In this document: positions 1-6,086 of the stretch, piece after piece | Layout: every line of letters begins with the position of its first letter | Numbering within the stretch: position 1 is the stretch's first letter | Source: DAOUBP01 sp034432655 | GTDB lineage: Bacteria > Chloroflexota > Anaerolineae > CG2-30-64-16 | NCBI GenBank assembly: GCA_034432655.1 | Contig: DAOUBP010000117.1 | Span: 1 to 7,981, forward strand | Length of the DNA stretch: 7,981 bases | Direction: 5' to 3' | The notes under the pieces: model-generated | Database searches by the model: none | What the model saw: the letters and a program-made list of their open reading frames with translations, nothing else | Told to the model about the DNA's origin: nothing | Program-made: the position numbers and the translations under genes

Positions 1-87
1 GCCGAGCGGCTGTTCGGCTTCCGGTCGCACACCCCCTTCGAGGAAGGCCTGCGCCGCACCATCGAGTGGTACACGCAGACACGCTGA
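1..87 (+). CDS. NAD-dependent sugar-nucleotide epimerase/dehydratase (extended SDR), C-terminal end only
   Basis: The first base starts an open frame that runs 28 codons to a TGA at 85-87. The peptide contains the stretch FRSHTPFEEGLRRTIEWY. A 'TPFEEGLRRTIEWY' ending is typical of the last helix of extended short-chain dehydrogenases that act on nucleotide sugars, such as UDP-glucose 4-epimerase, dTDP-glucose 4,6-dehydratase and UDP-glucuronate decarboxylase. The catalytic YxxxK and the Rossmann GxxGxxG motifs lie upstream of the window, so the exact reaction cannot be given. The neighbouring exporter and glycosyltransferases fit a role in supplying an activated sugar for polysaccharide assembly in the cytoplasm. 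The next gene starts 5 bases after this stop, which suggests co-transcription. Confidence 0.72.
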   Translation, partial: AERLFGFRSHTPFEEGLRRTIEWYTQTR

Positions 88-92
88 CGCCT

Positions 93-1394
93 ATGTCCGA
101 CCTCGCCATCCGTGTAGAAAATCTGAGCAAACTGTACCGTATCGGCAAGGCTCAACAGCGCCACGACACCCTGCGCGACGTGCTGGTGGACGGCTTGCGG
201 GGCTCCATGCAACGGCTTTCGTCCTTCGTCCTTCGTCGTTCGTCGCTATCTGACGAAGGACGAAGGACGGACGGCGAACATATCTGGGCCCTCAAAGACG
301 TCTCCTTCGAGGTCCAGCGCGGGGAGGTGGTCGGCGTGATCGGCCGCAACGGCGCGGGGAAGAGCACGCTGCTCAAGATCCTGTCGCGCATCACCGAGCC
401 GACGAGCGGTCGGGCCGAGATCCACGGCCGGGTGGGGAGCCTGCTGGAGGTGGGCACCGGCTTCCACCCCGAGCTGACCGGACGGGAGAACATCTACCTG
501 AACGGCGCCATCCTGGGGATGAAGCGGGCGGAGATTGACCGCAAGTTCGACGAGATCGTGGCCTTCGCGGAGATCGAAAAGTTCCTCGATACGCCCGTGA
601 AGCGCTACAGCAGCGGCATGTACGTCCGCCTGGCCTTCGCCGTGGCCGCCCACCTGGAGCCGGAGATCCTGCTGGTGGACGAGGTGCTGGCCGTGGGGGA
701 TGCTGCCTTTCAGAAGAAGTGCCTGGGGAAGATGGGGGATGTGGCGAAAGAGGGGCGGACGGTGTTGTTTGTGAGTCACAACATGGCCGCGGTGGAGAAT
801 TTGTGTGGCCGTGGATTCCTTCTACGGAATGGTCGGCTGGCGAGTATGGGAATGATTCATGAGGTTGTGGAAAGTTACCTTACTGAAAGCGCAGTAGGCG
901 CCAAAGCGCAAAATGGGATCATCGCAGAAAACTCTGGGGCGGGTATCGCCCTCCTAGCACTTGAGCTGCTGCACAAAGAAGGCCATCCCTTGCCCGCTGT
1001 GCGTGCAGGCGATGATCTCCGGTTGGCGTTGACCATCCGCTCCGAACATACGATCCCCCATGTAGCGGTCACGGTGGGCTTCAATAACCTACACGGAAGT
1101 CGCGTAACAGTGCTGCACAGCGAAATTGCGGGATTCGATCTAGAACTTACCAAGGGGCTAAACCTGGCAATTTGCACAGTACCCCAGATTGCCCTGGTTC
1201 CGGGTTCGTACAGTTTGGACATCAAACTGATCAGTGGTATGGAGAGCGTGCTATGGGCACCCGGGCTTGGCCCCCTTGACATTGTGACAGGGGACTATTA
1301 CGGGAGTGGCAAGCTACCAAGTCCGACATGGGCAGGAGCATGTTATGTTCCACAACAATGGCAGATAATTCACGTTTCGGAGCAACTAGCGTGA
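93..1394 (+). CDS. Polysaccharide ABC exporter, ATP-binding protein with C-terminal Wzt-type glycan-binding domain
   Basis: This 433-residue protein is the energy-supplying subunit of an ABC-2 type exporter (Wzt/KpsT/TagH group) that moves a finished polysaccharide across the inner membrane. Motifs seen in order are Walker A GRNGAGKS (84-91), signature YSSGM (172-176), Walker B ILLVDE (192-197) and the H-loop VSHN (227-230). 'GSLLEVGTGFHPELTGREN' is diagnostic of the polysaccharide-export subfamily. Residues from about 270 to 433 form an extra beta-rich domain like Wzt C-terminal domains, which in studied O-antigen exporters bind the chain end and decide which glycan is exported. The membrane partner (Wzm) is not in the window. 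ATG 93 is chosen because the family begins with 'MSDLAIRVENLSK'. A GTG at 66 would add nine unsupported residues and overlap the epimerase. No clear Shine-Dalgarno sequence precedes it. Two oddities are a palindromic repeat coding residues 43-59, in the variable loop before the Walker A strand, and a fall in G+C after about position 840, just past the nucleotide-binding domain. Confidence 0.93.
   Translation: MSDLAIRVENLSKLYRIGKAQQRHDTLRDVLVDGLRGSMQRLSSFVLRRSSLSDEGRRTDGEHIWALKDVSFEVQRGEVVGVIGRNGAGKSTLLKILSRITEPTSGRAEIHGRVGSLLEVGTGFHPELTGRENIYLNGAILGMKRAEIDRKFDEIVAFAEIEKFLDTPVKRYSSGMYVRLAFAVAAHLEPEILLVDEVLAVGDAAFQKKCLGKMGDVAKEGRTVLFVSHNMAAVENLCGRGFLLRNGRLASMGMIHEVVESYLTESAVGAKAQNGIIAENSGAGIALLALELLHKEGHPLPAVRAGDDLRLALTIRSEHTIPHVAVTVGFNNLHGSRVTVLHSEIAGFDLELTKGLNLAICTVPQIALVPGSYSLDIKLISGMESVLWAPGLGPLDIVTGDYYGSGKLPSPTWAGACYVPQQWQIIHVSEQLA
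220..269. repeat. Palindromic heptamer repeat inserted in frame within the ABC ATPase gene
   Basis: Bases 220-237 and 252-269 are perfect 18-base inverted copies separated by a 14-base loop (238-251). The left arm is CGTCCTTCGTCCTTCGTC. The left side also reads as four tandem heptamers: CGTCCTT, CGTCCTT, CGTCGTT and CGTCGCT (220-247). The right arm carries the complementary AAGGACG units. The repeat is translated as part of the exporter ATPase (FVLRRSSLSDEGRRTD), in the loop between the first strand region and 'WALKDVSFEV', where related proteins vary in length and sequence. Its codons and residues look unlike the flanking gene. It resembles short palindromic elements that spread within genomes, analogous in form to the coding palindromes of Rickettsia and the heptanucleotide repeats of cyanobacteria. 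No relationship to those is claimed. Whether other copies exist in this genome cannot be seen here. Confidence 0.85.
1379..1382 (+). promoter_or_regulatory. Ribosome binding site for the propeller gene
   Basis: GGAG lies 8 bases before the GTG at 1391. It sits inside the last codons of the ABC ATPase gene. It supports the 1391 start over the upstream ATG codons at 1328 and 1361. The GTG overlaps the ATPase stop in a GTGA arrangement typical of translational coupling. Confidence 0.6.
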
Positions 1395-2848
1395 GTAAGG
1401 ACAGAAGCAGGTTTCTTAGGAGTGTAATGCTGTTTTCTCTTTTTCTTCTTGCAATGGTAAGCTTACCAAAGCCGGTGATCGCTGGCGTGAATCGGCAGGA
1501 ATGGAGCACTCCAACGGTAATCAGCACTAACGCACAGGCGTCTGACCCATACATGGCCCTGGATTCCTACGGGGTGCTGCATGCGGTTTGGGGTGGTGTA
1601 TCCAACCCTGGGCCGCGCAGTTACACAGATATGATCTACTATGCGCGCTGGTCAGACACGGGGTGGAGTGATCCTGTTGACATTTTCTTCTCTTATCGCG
1701 ACGAGGACACAAGATACCCTGTAATTGCTGCCGCAAACGATACACTGCACATCGTTTGGGCCGGTGATATGGGAAATTTATACTATAGCAACGCGCCACT
1801 ATGCGCGCCTGAAGATGTTCGATCTTGGGATCAGCCCCGCCTGCTGGTGGATGACAATCTAGGTGTCTCAAGACCGCATCTCAGGAGCGCTCAAGACGGC
1901 AGTTTGCATCTGGTCTACGCGCGATCGGTTGACAATGCGTCCGTCATCGTCTATCTGCGCTCAAACGATAATGGAAGGACATGGTCACAGCCGATTGCGG
2001 TTTCGGAGTACAACCGTGATGTCCTGGTCTGGTTGCCGATTATCGAAATTGACGCGAACAATGTCTTGCATGTTACCTGGTCGAAAACGATGGCAACCGA
2101 GAATTACGGTCCTCTTGGTGTGGCATATGCGCGCTCCCTGGACGGAGGCCAAAGCTGGTCGCCCGCATTTGAGATGGCCGGGGCCGGCTATGGACGCAGC
2201 AATCTTCTGGCCATCAACGCCGATGAGATTCATATCGTATGGAGCGGCACAGTCGGCACTGCTGGCCGATACCATCGGTGGTCATCGGATGGCGGGCAAA
2301 CCTGGACAAATGTAGACCGATTGCCGGCGGTAGAGCAAGCATTTGGCGGTGGCTTCAATGGCATGGTTGCGGATCGAATCGGCAGAGTACACGTGATCAC
2401 AGGCGTTGAATACATGACGTACCTCATGTGGCAGCAGGGCCAATGGGTCTCTGCGCAAAGGATCTGGGATGTTGACTATTCCTATGGGGACCCCGTTATT
2501 GAGGGCGGGGCCTCAAAGATAGCGCTTTTCGGGGGCAACAGGCTGATTTCGTTATGGCATGATAACTGGCGTATTTTCTTCGCGACCAAACTTCTTGACT
2601 TAGAACCAACAACCTCGTCGGGCCCGGTCCTGTGCTCAACGCCCATTGCTATACAACCAGTCGTACCAGAAGTCATTGCTGTTCCCCCTACTTCTTCGCC
2701 TGTCGTTTCCAACCCGATCATACCGACGCGCGCAGCGCCGACGGAGACGCGCGAGGCGATCCATCCTGTCATTATCGGCGCTGCCCCTGCTCTGGCGCTG
2801 GTAGCCCTGGTGGCTATCTGGCAGACGACTCGCTCCAGGAGGCCATAA
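1391..2848 (+). CDS. Secreted, membrane-anchored BNR/Asp-box beta-propeller protein (sialidase-like fold)
   Basis: This 485-residue protein starts at GTG 1391, which has a good ribosome binding site and overlaps the ATPase stop by four bases. Residues 1-31 look like a signal peptide: basic KDRSRFLR, a hydrophobic core at 11-25, and likely cleavage after A31 or G32. Three canonical Asp boxes are visible: SNDNGRTW (191-198), SLDGGQSW (249-256) and SSDGGQTW (298-305). A strand motif ending in hydrophobic-H-hydrophobic-V-W/Y/T recurs with its His at 64, 120, 173, 227, 281 and 334, a period of about 54 residues. A degenerate seventh copy may lie near 370-380. This indicates a six- or seven-bladed propeller. 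A Pro/Thr-rich linker (about 405-457) leads to a hydrophobic segment (460-477) and the tail RSRRP, so the protein is probably anchored outside the membrane. The RYP at residues 108-110 falls in the blade repeat and is not convincing as the sialidase Arg motif, so catalysis is unproven. It may bind or trim the exported glycan. Confidence 0.8.
   Translation: MSKDRSRFLRSVMLFSLFLLAMVSLPKPVIAGVNRQEWSTPTVISTNAQASDPYMALDSYGVLHAVWGGVSNPGPRSYTDMIYYARWSDTGWSDPVDIFFSYRDEDTRYPVIAAANDTLHIVWAGDMGNLYYSNAPLCAPEDVRSWDQPRLLVDDNLGVSRPHLRSAQDGSLHLVYARSVDNASVIVYLRSNDNGRTWSQPIAVSEYNRDVLVWLPIIEIDANNVLHVTWSKTMATENYGPLGVAYARSLDGGQSWSPAFEMAGAGYGRSNLLAINADEIHIVWSGTVGTAGRYHRWSSDGGQTWTNVDRLPAVEQAFGGGFNGMVADRIGRVHVITGVEYMTYLMWQQGQWVSAQRIWDVDYSYGDPVIEGGASKIALFGGNRLISLWHDNWRIFFATKLLDLEPTTSSGPVLCSTPIAIQPVVPEVIAVPPTSSPVVSNPIIPTRAAPTETREAIHPVIIGAAPALALVALVAIWQTTRSRRP
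2837..2842 (+). promoter_or_regulatory. Strong Shine-Dalgarno sequence deciding the GTG 2852 start
   Basis: A perfect AGGAGG lies 9 bases before the GTG at 2852. It is embedded in the last codons of the propeller gene, so translation of the two genes is probably coupled. It is the strongest ribosome binding site in the window. Confidence 0.75.
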
Positions 2849-2851
2849 TCT

Positions 2852-3919
2852 GTGGCGAAAGCAACCGCTGCATTCTTTCCCAGCCTGAATGACTTGCGTG
2901 GCAATCCCCTTTGGGTTCTGCTGGCCGAGGGGCTGGCGGACGAGGGGGTATGCGTACTGCCCGATAACCCACCTTATCTTGGGCTGCGGTGGCTTCGACA
3001 ACAGCGCAATCAAGTGCAGGTAATCCATATTCACTATTTTCAGGATAACTACGCGTACCAGGGCACGCAGGCGCGGCTACGCTGGGTGTTTCGTTTCGCC
3101 CGCAATCTGATCGCGGCCCGACTGTTAGGCTACCGGGTGGTCTGGACAGTTCACAACGAGACGCCATCGTTCCCGTTGCGACCGAAGTGGATCGAGGATC
3201 TGGCGCACCTGGTAGTGGCCAGATTAGCCCACGCCGTGATCGTCCATTGTGATTATGCTCGTGAGCTGGTGGCACGACGTTACGGACGGTGGCAAAGTGT
3301 GTTCGTGGCGCCGCACCCGAATTTCATCGGCGTCTATCCCGGCAATCCAACCCGAGACGAGGCGCGCGCCACGCTCGCCCTGCCGCCAGATGCCAAAGTT
3401 CTTCTTTGCTTCGGCCAGATGCGCCCTAACAAAGGGATCGAAATGCTGTTGGAGGCGTTTGCCGGGCTGGCGGGTGAAGCGCTGCGCTTAGTGATCGCCG
3501 GCGCGCCGGGGCCAGACGCAGGTTATGTGCAAAAGCTCTTCCGACTCGCAAAACAGGATGCCAGGGTTGTCTTTCACGCGCAGCCAATACACGACCTTGT
3601 GCAGACTTATTTTGCGGCCTGCGACGTGGCTGTGATGTCTTTTGCCCGTGTCCTGACATCCAGTTCGGTGGTTCTGGCCCTGTCATTGGGCAAGCCGGTG
3701 ATTGCGCCGAGCAAAGGTTGCCTGCCGGAGTTGGTGCCGACCGGCGCAGGCTGGTTGTACAATCCAGAAGACCCGGCAGGACTAAGCAGGGCGATCCAGG
3801 AGGCACTCGGCAGCGACCTGACAGCCGCCGGTCATTGTGCGCGTGCGGCCGTTGAATCGCTGACCAAGCGCGCGTATGCTCGGGAAACGATGCGTGCGTA
3901 TGGGCTGCAGCGGCACTAG
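2852..3919 (+). CDS. Glycosyltransferase, GT-B fold (GT4-like), lacking the usual E-x7-E pair
   Basis: This 355-residue protein probably transfers a sugar from a nucleotide donor to the growing glycan at the cytoplasmic side of the membrane. The N-terminal half has 'VIHIHYFQDNY' and 'VWTVHNETP' (His101-Pro105), and the C-terminal half has 'CFGQMRPNKGIE' (G188 to E197, with R191 and K194 in the usual donor-phosphate loop) and 'LRLVIAGAPG'. These are the ordered hallmarks of GT4-type enzymes. Where most GT4 enzymes carry E-x7-E, this one reads RVLTSSSVVLALSLGKPVIA (T269-S272 at the centre). It keeps a later acid in 'GCLPELV' (E293). A T-S-S/G-S version of this loop is known to me from other GT-B glycosyltransferases, so this is more likely a subfamily than a dead enzyme. 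The GTG start is fixed by AGGAGG at 2837-2842. The gene begins 3 bases after the propeller stop. Donor and acceptor are unknown. Confidence 0.85.
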   Translation: MAKATAAFFPSLNDLRGNPLWVLLAEGLADEGVCVLPDNPPYLGLRWLRQQRNQVQVIHIHYFQDNYAYQGTQARLRWVFRFARNLIAARLLGYRVVWTVHNETPSFPLRPKWIEDLAHLVVARLAHAVIVHCDYARELVARRYGRWQSVFVAPHPNFIGVYPGNPTRDEARATLALPPDAKVLLCFGQMRPNKGIEMLLEAFAGLAGEALRLVIAGAPGPDAGYVQKLFRLAKQDARVVFHAQPIHDLVQTYFAACDVAVMSFARVLTSSSVVLALSLGKPVIAPSKGCLPELVPTGAGWLYNPEDPAGLSRAIQEALGSDLTAAGHCARAAVESLTKRAYARETMRAYGLQRH

Positions 3920-3924
3920 GAACA

Positions 3925-5133
3925 ATGCGTATCGCCCTTTTCCACAACCTTCCTGCCGGCGGCGCCAAGCGGCACACGTATGAGCAGGTACGCGAGCTGG
4001 CCCGCCGTGGACACGAGGTAGACGAATACACCCAGTCCACCGCCGATCGAGAGTTCATGCCCTTTACCCCTTTTGTCAGGCACACCCGCGTGTACGAGCT
4101 GCCGTGGCGATATCTACATCCGGTCGCCATCCGTGGAATTGGGCCGTATGTTCACTTGTGGCAGAACACCCGCAATCTGTCGGCGCTGGACAGACAGTCG
4201 CAGCGCATTGCCGCGGAGATCAATGCCGGCGGATACGACCTGGCGTTTGTCAAGGATTGCATGTTTGTCGTGGCACCGATGGTGTTGCGCTACCTGCGCA
4301 TTCCCAGCGTGTTCTACATGCATTCCATTCCAAAACACAGCCGTGCTGACATCGGATTGACGCACTCCTCCTTGCTGAAGAAACTCGTTGGTTGGCCAAC
4401 CGAGGCTCATGCGCGCATGGTGGAACGCCTGGTCGTCGAGAACCTGCGCTGCGCCACCAGGATCTTGACGAATTCCCATTTCACCCAGCAGATTGCATTG
4501 GCTCGCTACGTCGTAGACTCGCATGTCGTGTATCCGGGTGTTGATGCAGCAGTCTTCCGACTGCAACCGGGCGCACGCGGCGACTACGTCCTTTCGGCCG
4601 GCAGCCTGTTACCCGCGAAGGGACATTGGTTCGTCATCGAGGCATTAAGCTGCCTGCCGCCAGACCTGCGTCCCAGGCTGGTGATCGCCACGCCGATGGC
4701 TGACGGCGCAAGACAAGCACAATTGGAGCAACACGCGCAACAACATGGCGTCACGCTGGAAGTGACCAGCGCACGCAGTTCCGAGGCAATGGCCAGGCTC
4801 TATGCCAATGCCATGTTCCTGGCCTTCGCGCCCGTCATGGAGTGGCTCGGCCTGGTGGCGTTGGAGGCTCAGGCCTGCGGTATTCCTGTGGTAGGCATTC
4901 GCGAGGGCGGCTTGTTGGAGACGGTCCAGGATGGGTTCACCGGCTTTCTGGTCGAGCGCGATCCTGCGCAATTCGCCGCGGCCATGCGCCGGCTGATTGA
5001 GGACGATGGCCTGCGCCAACAGATGGGCCGGCAGGCGCGGCAAGCCATCGAAGCCTACTGGACGTGGCCCCGAGCGGTGGATGACCTGGAGGCCGAGTTC
5101 GCGGCCGCGCTGGGGCAGGGGAAAAGGCACTGA
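3925..5133 (+). CDS. Glycosyltransferase family 4 (GT-B, retaining)
   Basis: This 402-residue protein has the full length of a GT4 enzyme. The N-terminal glycine loop follows the first strand in 'MRIALFHNLPAGGAKRHTYE' (G12-G13). A linker 'VVYPGVDAAVF' joins the two Rossmann-like domains. The donor loop is AGSLLPAKGH (225-234, with K232). The E-x7-E motif is present as 'MEWLGLVALEAQACGIPVVG' (E306 and E314), followed by 'GGLLETV'. Together these predict a retaining transferase using a nucleotide sugar, acting on a lipid-linked glycan at the cytoplasmic membrane face. It lies 5 bases after the previous glycosyltransferase, with only a weak AGGA overlapping that gene's stop, so it probably depends on coupled translation. 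Sugar specificity cannot be read from the sequence. Confidence 0.9.
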   Translation: MRIALFHNLPAGGAKRHTYEQVRELARRGHEVDEYTQSTADREFMPFTPFVRHTRVYELPWRYLHPVAIRGIGPYVHLWQNTRNLSALDRQSQRIAAEINAGGYDLAFVKDCMFVVAPMVLRYLRIPSVFYMHSIPKHSRADIGLTHSSLLKKLVGWPTEAHARMVERLVVENLRCATRILTNSHFTQQIALARYVVDSHVVYPGVDAAVFRLQPGARGDYVLSAGSLLPAKGHWFVIEALSCLPPDLRPRLVIATPMADGARQAQLEQHAQQHGVTLEVTSARSSEAMARLYANAMFLAFAPVMEWLGLVALEAQACGIPVVGIREGGLLETVQDGFTGFLVERDPAQFAAAMRRLIEDDGLRQQMGRQARQAIEAYWTWPRAVDDLEAEFAAALGQGKRH

Positions 5134-5147
5134 GAGCATGACCCTCC

Positions 5148-5166
5148 ATGGTACTGTGGTTACCAT
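5148..5166. other. Small inverted repeat ahead of the GT2 gene
   Basis: ATGGTA (5148-5153) and TACCAT (5161-5166) can pair across a 7-base loop within the 47-base gap before the GT2 start. There is no run of T after it, so it does not look like a terminator. It may only be chance. It overlaps an alternative ATG (5148) that would extend the downstream protein by 11 residues. Confidence 0.2.
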
Positions 5167-5180
5167 TATCGTCGTCAAAT

Positions 5181-6062
5181 ATGCCCAAAGTCAGCGTATG
5201 CGTTCCCGTATATAACCCGGGCCCCTATCTCCGTCCGGCCCTCGAGAGCGTGTTGGCTCAAGATTTCGATGACTTCGAAGTTGTCGTTGTGGATGACTGC
5301 TCGATAGAACCAGTTCACGAGATAGTCAAGGGTCTGGGCAATCAGCGCATTTCGCTACACACTAATCCGCATAATCTTGGCCTAGTCGGTAACTGGAACC
5401 GCTGCTTGGCGTTGGCTCAGGGCGAGTACGTTACCATCTTCCACCAGGACGACTTAATGCGGCAAGGTAACCTGGCCGCCAAGTCAGCTATGCTGAATGC
5501 TTATCCTGATGTGGGTTTGGTTTATTCTAATATCGAAACAATTAACGGGGGCGGAACGGTCATCGGCGGTCACTGGCTGCCCCAACTCGCCGTTGACGCG
5601 ATCGAGCCTGGCCAGCAGTGCTTTGCACGGTTGGCATTAACAGGAAACTTCATTGCCTGTCCGTCTGTGATGGTGCGAGCGCGCTGTTACCAGGAACTGG
5701 GAGGTTTCGACCCTCGCCTGCCGTTTACCTGCGACCTGGAAATGTGGATGCGCATTGCAAGTCACTACGATGTGGGATACCTGTCAGCCCCATTGGTGGC
5801 GATCCGGGCACACGCAGGGCAGGAAACGCAACGCTTTAGCGGCGCAGGCCGCGAGATCCGAGAGGTGCACAAGGCGTTGAACATTGTCTTTAGGGAACAT
5901 GCAGTGCCTAAAGTATCTCCCAGCCTGCGTCGCGGGGCGTGTCGCAATTTGGTAACCTGGGCCTATCGGATGGGGCGCTGGAAGTTAAGCCAGCATCAAT
6001 GGCGTGCTGCGCTCGGCTATTTTGCCGCCGGTGCTAAGGCGCTGCTGCCTGCGATGCTCTAG
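5181..6062 (+). CDS. Glycosyltransferase family 2 (GT-A, inverting)
   Basis: This 293-residue protein has the order of motifs expected of GT2 enzymes. They are the opening strand 'MPKVSVCVPVYN', the first nucleotide-binding aspartates in 'VVVVDDCS' (D38, D39), 'NLGLVGNWNRCLALAQGEY', the DXD-equivalent 'FHQDDLM' (D90, D91; binds the metal and nucleotide sugar) and 'TCDLEMWMRIA' (D185 and E187, in the region of the catalytic base). The enzyme adds one sugar with inversion at the cytoplasmic face of the membrane. The C-terminal segment from about 240 is helical and basic and may touch the membrane. ATG 5181 is chosen because family members start a few residues before the first strand. No ribosome binding site precedes it, and an in-frame ATG at 5148 (adding MVLWLPLSSSN) is possible. 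The 47-base gap before it is the longest in the window. Much of the gene has visibly lower G+C (53% in one counted line). Confidence 0.9.
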   Translation: MPKVSVCVPVYNPGPYLRPALESVLAQDFDDFEVVVVDDCSIEPVHEIVKGLGNQRISLHTNPHNLGLVGNWNRCLALAQGEYVTIFHQDDLMRQGNLAAKSAMLNAYPDVGLVYSNIETINGGGTVIGGHWLPQLAVDAIEPGQQCFARLALTGNFIACPSVMVRARCYQELGGFDPRLPFTCDLEMWMRIASHYDVGYLSAPLVAIRAHAGQETQRFSGAGREIREVHKALNIVFREHAVPKVSPSLRRGACRNLVTWAYRMGRWKLSQHQWRAALGYFAAGAKALLPAML

Positions 6063-6086
6063 TGTCACTTAGAAAGACTCTTCATA

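Noticed and set aside
66..92. GTG at 66 as the start of the ABC ATPase
   Set aside because: It overlaps the epimerase end and adds nine residues with no family match. ATG 93 gives the expected MSDLAIRVENLSK opening.
246..779. Antisense open frame of 177 codons
   Set aside because: It lies opposite the conserved ATPase domain. Its translation is low in complexity and rich in His, Gln and Leu, as expected from the reverse of a high-G+C gene.
1328..1390. ATG at 1328 or 1361 as the start of the propeller gene
   Set aside because: These would overlap the ATPase by 67 or 34 bases and place about 20 or 10 extra residues before the signal peptide. GTG 1391 has GGAG at the right distance and a four-base stop overlap.
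1863..2315. Second + strand frame of 150 codons inside the propeller gene
   Set aside because: It is out of frame with the Asp boxes and blade repeats, and its product has no recognisable pattern.
1391..2848. Calling the propeller an active sialidase
   Set aside because: Asp boxes mark the fold, not the activity. The only RIP-like triplet (RYP, residues 108-110) sits in the repeating blade motif, and no full Arg triad could be assigned.
6063..6086. Possible terminator or promoter between the GT2 and GT4 genes
   Set aside because: The 24-base gap has no stem, no T run and no room for a promoter. It is an ordinary intra-operon gap.
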